A DNA stretch of 64,000 nt from Sphingomonas sp. LC-1. Its GTDB lineage: Bacteria > Pseudomonadota > Alphaproteobacteria > Sphingomonadales > Sphingomonadaceae. The number at the start of each line of letters is the position of its first letter. The first letter of the stretch is position 1. The position numbers were made by a program, and so were the translations under genes. The notes below the pieces were generated by a model. That model made no database searches, was not told where the DNA came from, and worked only from the letters and a program-made list of their open reading frames with translations. Location of the stretch: contig NZ_JANZXB010000008.1 in NCBI RefSeq assembly GCF_025371035.1, positions 150,707 through 214,706 of the forward strand, written 5' to 3'. Shown one piece after another: positions 17,825 to 26,417 of this stretch.

Positions 17825-18478
17825 TCAGGCTTCGTCGGTATCGACAAGCTTCCAGTTCGGGTCGCCGCTCTTCAGCGTGCGGGCGAAGGTCCAGACGTCA
17901 TGGGTCTCAACCGCATCGCTCAGCGAACCGGCGATGACATGGCCCTCGGCATCGCGCGTGATGGCGGCGATGTCGGCGTCGAAGCGGACGGTGATCCGCG
18001 CCTGACGGCCCTCGACCTGGGCGTCGACGATCTTGGCACTGTCGACGCGGATCAGGCGGTTGTCGAGCGTCTGCCCGGCCTCGCGCCGCTGCTCGATCGC
18101 TTCGGAGAAGGCGGCCAGCACGTCCGCCTCGACCAGATCGGCCAGCGCGTCCTCATCGCCCTTCCAGAATGCTTCCAGCGTCATGCGATAGGCCGCCTGC
18201 GCACCGCCCAGGAACTGGGTCACGTCGAAACCCGGCTCGCCCGAAATCACCGAGCGCAGTCCCTGTTCGGCGCGCGGATCGATGTTGCGGTTCACCACCG
18301 CCACCGTTCCCTGTGCGGCCTCCGTCGTGCGCGGCAGCGTCACCGGCAGCGGGCGATCGTCCGCACTGCGCGGCAGCGGCTGCTGTTCATGGCCGGTACG
18401 CTTGCCCAGCACGCTGTACAGCCGCAATGCCAGGAAGAGCGCGACCATCGCGAGAAGAACGACGTAGAATAACAACAC
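17825..18478 (-). CDS. Tim44-like domain protein (TimA type)
   Basis: 217 residues: N-terminal TM anchor (MLLFYVVLLAMVALFLALRL), a linker, then a Tim44/mba1-like domain (about 85-215) with FLGGAQAAYRMTLEAFWKGD and a C-terminal VWTFARTLKSGDPNWKLVD. Bacterial homologues of the mitochondrial import motor subunit are inner-membrane proteins of unclear function. Divergent from secB, first gene of the Tim44-mltA-smr unit. Confidence 0.88.
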   Translation of the reverse strand: MLLFYVVLLAMVALFLALRLYSVLGKRTGHEQQPLPRSADDRPLPVTLPRTTEAAQGTVAVVNRNIDPRAEQGLRSVISGEPGFDVTQFLGGAQAAYRMTLEAFWKGDEDALADLVEADVLAAFSEAIEQRREAGQTLDNRLIRVDSAKIVDAQVEGRQARITVRFDADIAAITRDAEGHVIAGSLSDAVETHDVWTFARTLKSGDPNWKLVDTDEA

Positions 18479-18667
18479 AGGCGCCTTTCACTATCAGGAC
18501 CGATATAGGCGCACGGGCCGACAATGAAAACCCGCGCTCCCGACAGAAGAGGGCAAGGTTGAATCCGTGCCTGCCCGCTGCTACGCGCAACGGCCATTGG
18601 GCCGAACGCGCGAACCCGCCCTTTCGGTTCCCTACTCCCCTTGATCTCACGCAAGAAGGTATCGACG

Positions 18668-19183
18668 ATGGACGAACAGGGTTTGCCGCAGGGCTTCGAA
18701 GCGCCGACCGGCGAGGGCGAGGATGCCGGTCCCGCCGCCGGTCTGATCTCGCAATATGTGAAGGACCTGTCGTTCGAGAACCCGAACGCGCCCGGCATCT
18801 ATCAGGCGCAAGCCGCGCCGGGCATCGACGTGCAGTTCAACATCGCCGCCAGCCAGGTGGGCGAGGAAGTCCATGAGCTGGTCCTGAAGATCGAGGTTCG
18901 CGCCGAGTCCGAGGGCAAGACCGCCTTCATCGTCGACCTGAGCTATGCGGGCCTGTTCGGTTTCCGCAACGTGCCCGTCGATCAGATCCAGCCCTTCATG
19001 CTCGGTGAAGCGCCGCGCCTGCTCTTCCCCTTCGCGCGCCGCGTGCTTGCCGATGCGGTCCGTGACGGCGGCTTCCCGCCGCTGATGCTGGAGCCGATCG
19101 ACTTCGCGCAGCTCTATCTCCAGCAGGCCGAGGCGCAGGCGGGCACCGCCCAGCCCAACACCCCGGAAACCGGCCACGCCTGA
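18668..19183 (+). CDS. secB: Protein-export chaperone SecB
   Basis: 171-residue cytosolic tetrameric chaperone that keeps preproteins unfolded for SecA. Family signatures YVKDLSFENPNAPGIYQ and PRLLFPFARRVLADAVRDGGFPPLMLEPIDF are intact. ATG 18668 follows AAGAAGG by 7 bases. Normal length for alphaproteobacteria; murJ follows after 13 bp. Confidence 0.96.
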   Translation: MDEQGLPQGFEAPTGEGEDAGPAAGLISQYVKDLSFENPNAPGIYQAQAAPGIDVQFNIAASQVGEEVHELVLKIEVRAESEGKTAFIVDLSYAGLFGFRNVPVDQIQPFMLGEAPRLLFPFARRVLADAVRDGGFPPLMLEPIDFAQLYLQQAEAQAGTAQPNTPETGHA

Positions 19184-19196
19184 TCCGGACTGATCG

Positions 19197-20774
19197 ATGA
19201 ACCTGACCAAGGCGCTGGGCTCGGTCGGCGGGCTGACTCTGGCCAGCCGCGTGCTTGGTCTGGTTCGCGATTCGCTGTTCTTCCGCTTCGTGGGGGCGAA
19301 TTTCGCTTCCGACGCGTTCCAGATCGCGTTTCGCCTGCCCAACATGTTCCGCGCCCTCTTCGCGGAGGGCGCCTTTTCGGCCGCCTTCATCCCGATGTTC
19401 AACCGCAAGGTGGCGGAAGGTGACAAGGACGAGGAAGGGTCTGGTCTGGCGCATGGCCTCGCCTTTGCTGAACATGCATTGTCGGTCCTGTTGCCGGTCC
19501 TGATCGTCATGACCGCGCTGGTCGAGCTGGCGGCCTGGCCGGTCACCTGGGTCCAGACCTTCGGCTATGGCAAGGGAAGCCCCGCGCAGTTCGACTATAT
19601 CGTCCTGCTCAACCGGCTGACCTTTCCCTATCTGCTGTTCATCAGCCTGGTGTCGTTGCTGGGCGGCATCCTCAATTCGCTTCACCGTTTCTGGGTGAAT
19701 GCGGCCGCCCCGATCCTCCTCAACCTGACGCTGATCGTCGCGCTGCTGTTCTTTCACACGCATGACCCGATGGCGACCGCGCGCAATCAGGCGATCGCGG
19801 TATCGGTCGCGGGGTTGCTGCAATTCGTCTGGCTCTGGTGGGCCTGTCGTCGCGCGGGCGTGCGGCTGAAGCTGAGATGGCCCGTCATCAACGACGACGT
19901 CAAACGGCTGATGAAGCTGATCCTGCCCGCCGCCGCCGGCGCGGGGGCGGTGCAGATCAATCTGGTCATCTCGACCGCACTGGCCGCACGTTTCCTGCCG
20001 GCCGGCTCGGTGTCCTATATCTACGCCGCCGACCGGCTGAACCAGTTGCCGCTGGGGCTGATCGGAATCGGCCTCGGCACCGTCCTGCTCCCTACCGTCT
20101 CGCGCCAGCTCGGTGCGGGCCGCGAGGTCGAGGCCATGGAGACGCAGAACCGGGGCATGGAGCTGGCGCTGCTGCTCACCCTGCCCGCGACGGTCGCGCT
20201 GATCGTCTGCGGCCAGCCGATCGTCGCCGCTCTGTTCGAGCATGGCAAGTTCACCGCGACCAACAGCTATTATACCGCGCAGGCACTCGCGGCCTTCTCG
20301 ATCGGCCTGCCCAGCTATATCCTGGTGAAGGTCCTGACCCCCGGCTATTATGCGCGCGCCGACACCCGGACGCCGGTGCGCTATGCGACCTGGTCGATGC
20401 TGGTCAATCTGGTGCTCAACCTGATCTTCATCTGGTGGCTGGGGCATATGGGCCCGCCGCTCGCCACCGCGATCGCCTCCACGGTCAACGTCGTGCTGCT
20501 CTATCGCACGCTGGCGAAGCGGGGGCATTTCGTCGCGGATGCGCAGTTGCGGCGACGCAGCTGGCGGATGGGCGTGGCCGCGCTGCTGATGGGCGGGGCG
20601 ATGGCGCTGCTCAACGAACGGTTCCAGCCCTATGTCACCGGCACCAATGTGGAGCGCTGGGGCGCACTCCTCCTACTGGTCGCGACGGGCGTGCTCGTCT
20701 ATGCGGTGGCCAGTTTCGCCACCGGGGCCTTCCGGGCAGCGGACATCAAGCGGCTCGTTCGCCGCAACTCTTGA
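19197..20774 (+). CDS. murJ: Lipid II flippase MurJ (MviN)
   Basis: 525-residue polytopic inner-membrane flippase of the MOP superfamily, about 14 TM segments. N-terminal signature TLASRVLGLVRDSLFFRFVGA, the ALFAEGAFSAAFIPMF loop, and the TM-rich C-terminal half are all present. It moves lipid-linked peptidoglycan precursor to the periplasm. Sits between secB and trpS, 8 bp upstream of the latter. Confidence 0.94.
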   Translation: MNLTKALGSVGGLTLASRVLGLVRDSLFFRFVGANFASDAFQIAFRLPNMFRALFAEGAFSAAFIPMFNRKVAEGDKDEEGSGLAHGLAFAEHALSVLLPVLIVMTALVELAAWPVTWVQTFGYGKGSPAQFDYIVLLNRLTFPYLLFISLVSLLGGILNSLHRFWVNAAAPILLNLTLIVALLFFHTHDPMATARNQAIAVSVAGLLQFVWLWWACRRAGVRLKLRWPVINDDVKRLMKLILPAAAGAGAVQINLVISTALAARFLPAGSVSYIYAADRLNQLPLGLIGIGLGTVLLPTVSRQLGAGREVEAMETQNRGMELALLLTLPATVALIVCGQPIVAALFEHGKFTATNSYYTAQALAAFSIGLPSYILVKVLTPGYYARADTRTPVRYATWSMLVNLVLNLIFIWWLGHMGPPLATAIASTVNVVLLYRTLAKRGHFVADAQLRRRSWRMGVAALLMGGAMALLNERFQPYVTGTNVERWGALLLLVATGVLVYAVASFATGAFRAADIKRLVRRNS

Positions 20775-20782
20775 GGACCATC

Positions 20783-21790
20783 ATGCGCGTCGTTTCCGGC
20801 ATCAAGCCCACGGGCAATCTCCACCTCGGCAATTATCTGGGCGCCGTGAAGCAGTGGGTGGCGATGCAGGACGACATCCAGGCCCAGGGTGGCGAGACGA
20901 TGTACTTCATCGCCGACCTGCACGGCCTGACCGAATGGATCGCGCCCGACGCCATGGCCGCGAACACGATCGAGATGACCGCGACGCTGATCGCGGCGGG
21001 CATCGATCCCGAACGCTCGATCCTGTTCAACCAGACCCGCGTGCCGCAGCATAGCGAGCTGGGCTGGCTGCTGAACAATGTCGCGCGCGTCGGCTGGCTG
21101 AACCGCATGACCCAGTTCAAGGACAAGGCGGGCAAGAATCGCGAGGGCGCAAGCGTCGGGCTGTACGACTATCCGGTGCTGATGGCCGCCGACGTGCTGC
21201 TCTACAACGCCACGCACGTGCCGGTGGGCGAGGACCAGAAGCAGCATCTGGAATTAGCGCGCGACATCGCCACCAAGTTCAACAATGATTACGAGCGCGA
21301 GGTCTTCACCCTGCCCGCGCCGCTGATCAGCAAGGCGGCGCCGCGCATCATGAGCTTGCGCGATGGCGCGTCGAAGATGTCGAAGTCGAATCCGTCCGAA
21401 ATGTCGCTGGTCAAGCTGATCGACAGCGATGAGGTGATCGCGGAGAAGTTCCGCAAGGCCAAGACCGATCCCGACGTCCTGCCCGAGACGCTGGATGGGC
21501 TGGAAGGCCGGGCCGAGGCGCGCAATCTGGTCACCATCTATGCCGCCATGTCGGACCGCGAGCCCGCCGACGTGCTGGCGCAGTTCGCGGGCAAGGGCTT
21601 CGGTGCGTTCAAGCCCGAGCTGGCGGACCTCGCGGTCGCCACGCTAGGTCCGATCCGCGAGCGCTTGACCCGGCTGCTCGACGATCGTGGCGAGGTGGGG
21701 CGCATCCTGGAGCGTAGTGCCGAAAAGGCGCGCGATCTGGCCGCGCCGATGCTGCTCGACGTGCAGCGGACCATGGGCCTGCAAATCTGA
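20783..21790 (+). CDS. trpS: Tryptophanyl-tRNA synthetase
   Basis: 335-residue class Ib synthetase. HIGH-type motif in GIKPTGNLHLGNYLGAVK, KMSKS motif in GASKMSKSNP, and PVGEDQKQHLELARDIA are intact. ATG 20783 follows TTGAGGACC. Standard bacterial length. The stop overlaps the next start (TGATG). Confidence 0.96.
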   Translation: MRVVSGIKPTGNLHLGNYLGAVKQWVAMQDDIQAQGGETMYFIADLHGLTEWIAPDAMAANTIEMTATLIAAGIDPERSILFNQTRVPQHSELGWLLNNVARVGWLNRMTQFKDKAGKNREGASVGLYDYPVLMAADVLLYNATHVPVGEDQKQHLELARDIATKFNNDYEREVFTLPAPLISKAAPRIMSLRDGASKMSKSNPSEMSLVKLIDSDEVIAEKFRKAKTDPDVLPETLDGLEGRAEARNLVTIYAAMSDREPADVLAQFAGKGFGAFKPELADLAVATLGPIRERLTRLLDDRGEVGRILERSAEKARDLAAPMLLDVQRTMGLQI

Positions 21791-22320
21791 TGCCCCCCGG
21801 CCCCGTCACCCGCATCATGGTGATGGGGCCGCCGGGCAGCGGCAAGTCGACGCTGGCCCGGCAATTGAGCCAACGCCTGGCCCTGCCTGTTTGGCACGCC
21901 GATGCGCTGTTCCATGGTCCCGGCTGGGTCGCCCGGCCGAGGGATGCATTCGTCGCCGATCTGGCGGCGATCGCCGCACAACCCCGATGGGCCATCGACG
22001 GCAACTATTCCCATGCCCGCTATGGGCCTGCGATGGACGAACGACTGGCGCGGGCGGATCGGATCATCCTGCTCGATCTGCCGCGCCGCGTGACCATGCC
22101 GCGTATCCTGCGGCGCGTAGCGCGCCATCGAGGGCAGGTCCGACCCGATAGCGCACCCGGATGCCCGGAACGGCTGGATCTGGCGTTCCTGATATATTGC
22201 TGGCGATGGCGACGCACCGTGCGGCCGGGGATCGTACAGCTGCTGGAGGCCGCCGGGGAACGGGTGATCCGCTACGGGCGGGCGCCGACGCTCGCGCGTG
22301 TCCTGGCCGATCTGGGGTGA
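21790..22320 (+). CDS. P-loop small kinase-like protein (FlaR/adenylate kinase-like)
   Basis: 176 residues. Walker A MGPPGSGKST at about 12-21, followed by HADALFHGPGW and WAIDGNYSHARYGPAMDERL, then LLDLPRR (Walker B-like) and a basic C-terminal helix with WRWRRT. This pattern matches the 'topology modulation protein'/FlaR group, related to adenylate and shikimate kinases. The substrate is unknown. Coupled to trpS. Confidence 0.8.
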   Translation: MPPGPVTRIMVMGPPGSGKSTLARQLSQRLALPVWHADALFHGPGWVARPRDAFVADLAAIAAQPRWAIDGNYSHARYGPAMDERLARADRIILLDLPRRVTMPRILRRVARHRGQVRPDSAPGCPERLDLAFLIYCWRWRRTVRPGIVQLLEAAGERVIRYGRAPTLARVLADLG

Positions 22321-22369
22321 ATAGACGAGCGAAGTCGAAGGCCACGCCCCCGCTCCGCTCGGCTGAACC

Positions 22370-23935
22370 TCAGCCCTCCAGTTCCTTCATCAGCACCCGC
22401 ACCGCATTGTCGATATCGCGGTCGGTGTCGCGCAGTTCCTCGATCTTGCGCACCGCATAGATCACGGTCGAATGGTCGCGTCCGCCAAACTTGCGGCCGA
22501 TCTCGGGCAGCGAGCGGGTGGTCAGGCGCTTGGCCAGATACATGGCGATCTGGCGCGGGCGCGCGATGGCGCGGGCGCGGCGGGCCGAAACCAGATCGAG
22601 CGGCTTCAATTCAAAATGGCGGCTGACCAGCTTCTGGATCTCATCGATGGTGATCCGCCGCTGCGCGCCCCGAAGCACCTCGCCCAGCGTCGCGACCGCG
22701 AATTCCAGATCGATCTTGTCGCCGGTCAGCTGCGCATAGGCAACGACCCGGTTCAGCGCACCTTCGAGTTCGCGGATATTGCCGCGAATCCGCGAGGCAA
22801 GCAGATCGAGCACATCGGTCGGAACCTCGATCTCGGGCAGGTCGGCGACCTTGCGGTTCAGAATCGTGCGACGCAGCGTCAGGTCGGGCGCCTTGATGTC
22901 CGCGACCAGTCCCGCGCCGAGACGCCCGATGATCCGCGGCTCCACCCCATCGAGCGACTGGGGTGAACGATCGGCGGAAATGACCAGCCGCTTGCCCGCA
23001 CCCACCAGTTCGTTGACCGTGTGGAAGAATTCTTCCTGCGTCGAATCCTTGCCCGCGATGAACTGAAGATCGTCGATCAGCAGCAGGTCGGCCGAGCGCA
23101 GCCGCGACTTGAAGCTGAAGGTATCGCGCGCGCGCATCGCCGCGACGAAATCGAACATGAAGCGCTCCGCCGACATGCACAACACGATCGCATCGGGATG
23201 CGACTCGAGAAAGGCATGGGCGATGGCATGCATCAGGTGGGTCTTGCCCTGCCCGGTACCGCCATGGAGGAAAAGCGGGCTGAAACGCGGCGGGCCCGGC
23301 TCGGCCAGCGACAGCGCGGCGTTGAACGCCACCCGGTTGGACGAGTCGACCACGAAACGGTCGAAGGTCAGGCGCGGATCGAGCGGCGGACGATCGCTGG
23401 GGACGCGAAGCGCAGGCGCCGGGGCGGCCGCGGCGACCGGGCTGGCAGGCTTTGCCGCGGTCCGCGCCGCCGAACGGGTGGCCGGTGCGGGTGCCTCGAC
23501 GGCAGCGGGGGCCGCCCGCTTACGCGGGGCGGGCTCGGCGAACAGCGATGGCTGCTCGTCATCCTCGACCGGCTGTGGCTGCGGCTGTTCGTTACGAGCG
23601 ACCACGCGCAACGGCGTGGCTTCCAGCGACTCGGTGGTCAGTCGGGCCACCTTGCTGGGCGCACGGGTTTCGATGAGTACGGCGCGCACCTCTGGCAGCA
23701 CGGCCTTGAACTCCAGGTGGAGGCGGTCCGCATAATGGCTGCGCACCCAATTGGTCGCGAAAGCCGAAGGAAGCGCCAGGCGGACCGTATCGGGCTCGTC
23801 ACCCTCGATCAGTTCCATCGGCTTCAGCCACTGGTCGAACAGACGCGCACCCGCCGATTCGCGCAGGTTCGCGCGGACGCGCGCCCAGGCACGAGCCTGG
23901 TCCGTCGTCGGTCGCGTTGCCTGCCAATTCGTCAC
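22370..23935 (-). CDS. dnaA: Chromosomal replication initiator DnaA
   Basis: 521 residues. Domain I (1-90), a long Ala/Pro-rich linker (about 105-165), AAA+ domain III with Walker A HGGTGQGKTHL and Walker B LLIDDLQF, arginine finger region, and domain IV with the DnaA-box recognition signature KFGGRDHSTVIYAVRKIEEL. GTG 23935 is the start. It lies downstream of rpsT on the same strand. No clear oriC is seen beside it. Confidence 0.96.
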   Translation of the reverse strand: MTNWQATRPTTDQARAWARVRANLRESAGARLFDQWLKPMELIEGDEPDTVRLALPSAFATNWVRSHYADRLHLEFKAVLPEVRAVLIETRAPSKVARLTTESLEATPLRVVARNEQPQPQPVEDDEQPSLFAEPAPRKRAAPAAVEAPAPATRSAARTAAKPASPVAAAAPAPALRVPSDRPPLDPRLTFDRFVVDSSNRVAFNAALSLAEPGPPRFSPLFLHGGTGQGKTHLMHAIAHAFLESHPDAIVLCMSAERFMFDFVAAMRARDTFSFKSRLRSADLLLIDDLQFIAGKDSTQEEFFHTVNELVGAGKRLVISADRSPQSLDGVEPRIIGRLGAGLVADIKAPDLTLRRTILNRKVADLPEIEVPTDVLDLLASRIRGNIRELEGALNRVVAYAQLTGDKIDLEFAVATLGEVLRGAQRRITIDEIQKLVSRHFELKPLDLVSARRARAIARPRQIAMYLAKRLTTRSLPEIGRKFGGRDHSTVIYAVRKIEELRDTDRDIDNAVRVLMKELEG

Positions 23936-24350
23936 CAGCGCACTCCAATCATGCCGACCGCGATGATGCGGACGGACCCCGTTCCAATCGGCGACAAGAA
24001 CCCCATGGGCGAATCAAACGGATCCGGCCCGGTTATGCCACTTCGCTATGTCCATGACGCGGTCACGAAGCACCGCTGCTGGGATACCGATTATGAGCCA
24101 TGACGGGGTCCGATCAAGACCGTGTCCGGCCATAAATCTGAAATAAACCGGATTGACAGGGCAAAGCCCGCAGAATCCCGTCAAACAATCTCATAACTGA
24201 CTGATATTGCACGGAATTAACCCGAGCCCTCGGATAACCTCGAAAGCCCGAATCACTCGAATCGCGGATTATCCTCGCGTTGCACGAAACGCCGGATGGT
24301 TCCCCGAAATCGAGTCCGTAAAAACCCTTAACATGCCTCGCGCGCGCACG
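23936..24350. other. dnaA upstream region, no gene
   Basis: About 400 bases without a supported gene, relatively AT-rich from 24120 on. Two TTATCC hexamers face each other at 24232-24237 (minus) and 24269-24274 (plus); each matches only 6-7 of 9 positions of a DnaA box. Most likely the dnaA promoter and leader. It is not a convincing replication origin. Confidence 0.5.
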
Positions 24351-24384
24351 AAAAAACCCGCCGGGGGACCGCCCCCGGCGGGTT
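24351..24384 (-). terminator. Intrinsic terminator of rpsT
   Basis: Perfect 11-bp stem CCCGCCGGGGG / CCCCCGGCGGG with a 4-base loop. On the minus strand it is followed by a run of six T. Confidence 0.92.
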
Positions 24385-24411
24385 TCATTCGTCGCGGTAA
24401 CCGAGAGGCTT

Positions 24412-24675
24412 TTAGGCCAGCGCGGCGATGCGCTTGGTCAGGCGCGAGAACTTGCGCGCCACAGTGTTCTTGTGAAGCACGCCCTTGGCGACGCCGCGTG
24501 CCATTTCGGGCTGCGCCGCGGCCAGAGCGACCGTCGCGGTTTCCTTGTCGCCCGCGGCCAGAGCGGCCTCGACCTTCTTCACGAAGGTACGGATGCGGCT
24601 GACGCGGTTGCCGTTGATGACGGCGCGACGCTCGTTGCGACGGATACGCTTTTTGGCCTGCGGCGTGTTCGCCAT
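24412..24675 (-). CDS. rpsT: 30S ribosomal protein S20
   Basis: 87 residues, full length, very basic: [21 protein letters not shown] start and [19 protein letters not shown] end. Binds 16S rRNA early in 30S assembly. Transcribed with mutM upstream and ended by a strong terminator before dnaA. Confidence 0.97.
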   Translation of the reverse strand: MANTPQAKKRIRRNERRAVINGNRVSRIRTFVKKVEAALAAGDKETATVALAAAQPEMARGVAKGVLHKNTVARKFSRLTKRIAALA

Positions 24676-24762
24676 GAAAACCTCTAAATCTCGATCAAAA
24701 GGGATAGCGGCGCGACGCACCAGCTTTGAAGCCGCGCCCCTTACCGGTTGGTGCGCCGTCCG

Positions 24763-25578
24763 TCAACTGCGCTGGCAGGTGGCGCACCAGAAAGTCGACC
24801 GCCCCGAGTCAGTTCGCCGCCGGACGATCGCGCCGCATTCGCAGGCCTCGCCCTCTCGGCCATAGACCCGCCATTCCTTGGAGAAATAGCCCAATTCGCC
24901 ATCGGGCCGGACATAATCGCGCAGCGACGATCCCCCCGCCAGGATCGCGGCCTCCAGCACGGTTCGGATCGCCTCGACCAACCGCACGAGTCGCGCCCGC
25001 GAAATCTGCCCGCCCGCGCGCCCGGGCGTGATCTTCGCCATGTGCAGCGCCTCGCACACATAGATATTGCCGAGTCCCGCGACGATCCGCTGGTCGAGCA
25101 GCATCGCCTTGATCGGCGCCGAGCGCCCCTCCAGCGCCGCAGCCAGGTAATCGGCGGTGAAGTCGGGGCCCAGCGGCTCTGGCCCCATAGCGAGGAAGGG
25201 CGGATAGCCGGCCAGATCGGCCGTCGGCCAGAGATCGACAAAGCCGAATCGCCGTGGATCGTTCAGCGCCAGCCGCCGCCCTGCCCCCGTTTCCAGCAGC
25301 AGATGGTCGTGCGCCAGCGGCTCACCCGGATCTATCCGCCAGCGCCCCGACATCCCCAGATGAAAGACCATGGTGTCGCCGCGATCAGTGTCGATCAGGC
25401 CATATTTGGCGCGACGCCCCAGCGCCGTGACCGTCGCGCCCGTCATCCGCTGGCGCAGCTCGGCGGGGAACGGGCGACGCAGGTCGGCGCGGCGCGGCTC
25501 GACCAGCGTCAACCGCTCGCCCGCCAGCACCGGCGTCAGGCCGCGCACGGTGGTCTCTACCTCGGGAAGTTCGGGCAT
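24763..25578 (-). CDS. mutM: Formamidopyrimidine-DNA glycosylase
   Basis: 271-residue base-excision repair enzyme for 8-oxoguanine and formamidopyrimidines. Catalytic Pro2/Glu3 in MPELPEVETT, beta-hairpin lysine region GRRAKYGL, H2TH domain (VAGLGNIYVCEALHMAKI) and the C-terminal zinc finger (CECG, then WCATCQ) are all intact. Divergent from ubiE with about 80 bp between. Confidence 0.96.
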   Translation of the reverse strand: MPELPEVETTVRGLTPVLAGERLTLVEPRRADLRRPFPAELRQRMTGATVTALGRRAKYGLIDTDRGDTMVFHLGMSGRWRIDPGEPLAHDHLLLETGAGRRLALNDPRRFGFVDLWPTADLAGYPPFLAMGPEPLGPDFTADYLAAALEGRSAPIKAMLLDQRIVAGLGNIYVCEALHMAKITPGRAGGQISRARLVRLVEAIRTVLEAAILAGGSSLRDYVRPDGELGYFSKEWRVYGREGEACECGAIVRRRTDSGRSTFWCATCQRS

Positions 25579-25657
25579 CGTCCCTCTGAATGGCTTTCGT
25601 CGCCCAAACAGCTAGGTAGCGTTTGCCCCGCCAGCAAGGCCGGGCTAGGGCAATGCC

Positions 25658-26389
25658 ATGAGCGATACCGTCTCCTTCGGCTATGAAGATGTGCCCCGCG
25701 ACGAAAAGGCCGCCCGTGTCGGCGGCGTCTTCACCAACGTCGCCTCCAAATACGACCTGATGAACGACGCCATGTCGGGCGGCATGCACCGCCTATGGAA
25801 GGATCGCTTCGTCCGCCGGGTGAAGCCGCGCGCCAGCGACCAGATCCTCGACATGGCGGGCGGCACGGGCGACATCGCCTTCCGCCTGGCCGAATCGGGC
25901 GCGAGCATCACGGTGGCCGACATCAATCCGGCGATGCTGGAAGTCGGCATGAAACGCGCGGCGGAGCGTGGGCTCGACGGCCTGGTCTGGACCGAGGCCA
26001 ATGCCGAGGTGCTGACTTTCCCCGACAAATTCTTCGACGCCTATACGATCGCGTTCGGCATCCGGAACGTCACCGACATTCCGGCCGCGCTGCGTGAGGC
26101 GCACCGGGTGCTGCGGCGCGGCGGGCGCTTCTTCTGCCTGGAATTCTCGACCACCGTCTGGCCGGGCTTCTCGGAAGTCTATGACGCCTATTCGCACAAA
26201 CTGGTGCCCAAGCTGGGCCAGATGCTGGCGGGCGATGCGGACAGCTATCGCTACCTGATCGAATCGATCCGTCGCTTCCCCGACATGCCGACCTTCGAGG
26301 GCATGATCCGCGAGGCGGGCTTTATCGAGACCAAGGTCGAGCCGATCATGGGCGGCCTGGTCGCGATCCATTCGGGTTGGAAGATTTGA
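25658..26389 (+). CDS. ubiE: Ubiquinone/menaquinone C-methyltransferase
   Basis: 243-residue class I SAM methyltransferase of the ubiquinone pathway. N-terminal FGYEDVPRDEKAARVGGVF with YDLMNDAMSGGMHRLWKD; SAM motif I LDMAGGTGDIAFRL; YTIAFGIRNVTD; and the C-terminal GG.VAIHSGWKI end. First gene of a tightly packed run reaching at least to dut. Confidence 0.95.
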   Translation: MSDTVSFGYEDVPRDEKAARVGGVFTNVASKYDLMNDAMSGGMHRLWKDRFVRRVKPRASDQILDMAGGTGDIAFRLAESGASITVADINPAMLEVGMKRAAERGLDGLVWTEANAEVLTFPDKFFDAYTIAFGIRNVTDIPAALREAHRVLRRGGRFFCLEFSTTVWPGFSEVYDAYSHKLVPKLGQMLAGDADSYRYLIESIRRFPDMPTFEGMIREAGFIETKVEPIMGGLVAIHSGWKI

Positions 26390-26417
26390 TGCAGGGACGT
26401 CCGGGCGGATTCGCCCT

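Noticed and set aside
18996-20528. 510-codon minus-strand open frame opposite secB-murJ
   Set aside because: His/Gln/Arg-rich shadow composition; murJ motifs are intact on the plus strand.
23936-24350. Replication origin beside dnaA
   Set aside because: Only two partial TTATCC matches and no DnaA-box cluster; alphaproteobacterial oriC is often not next to dnaA.
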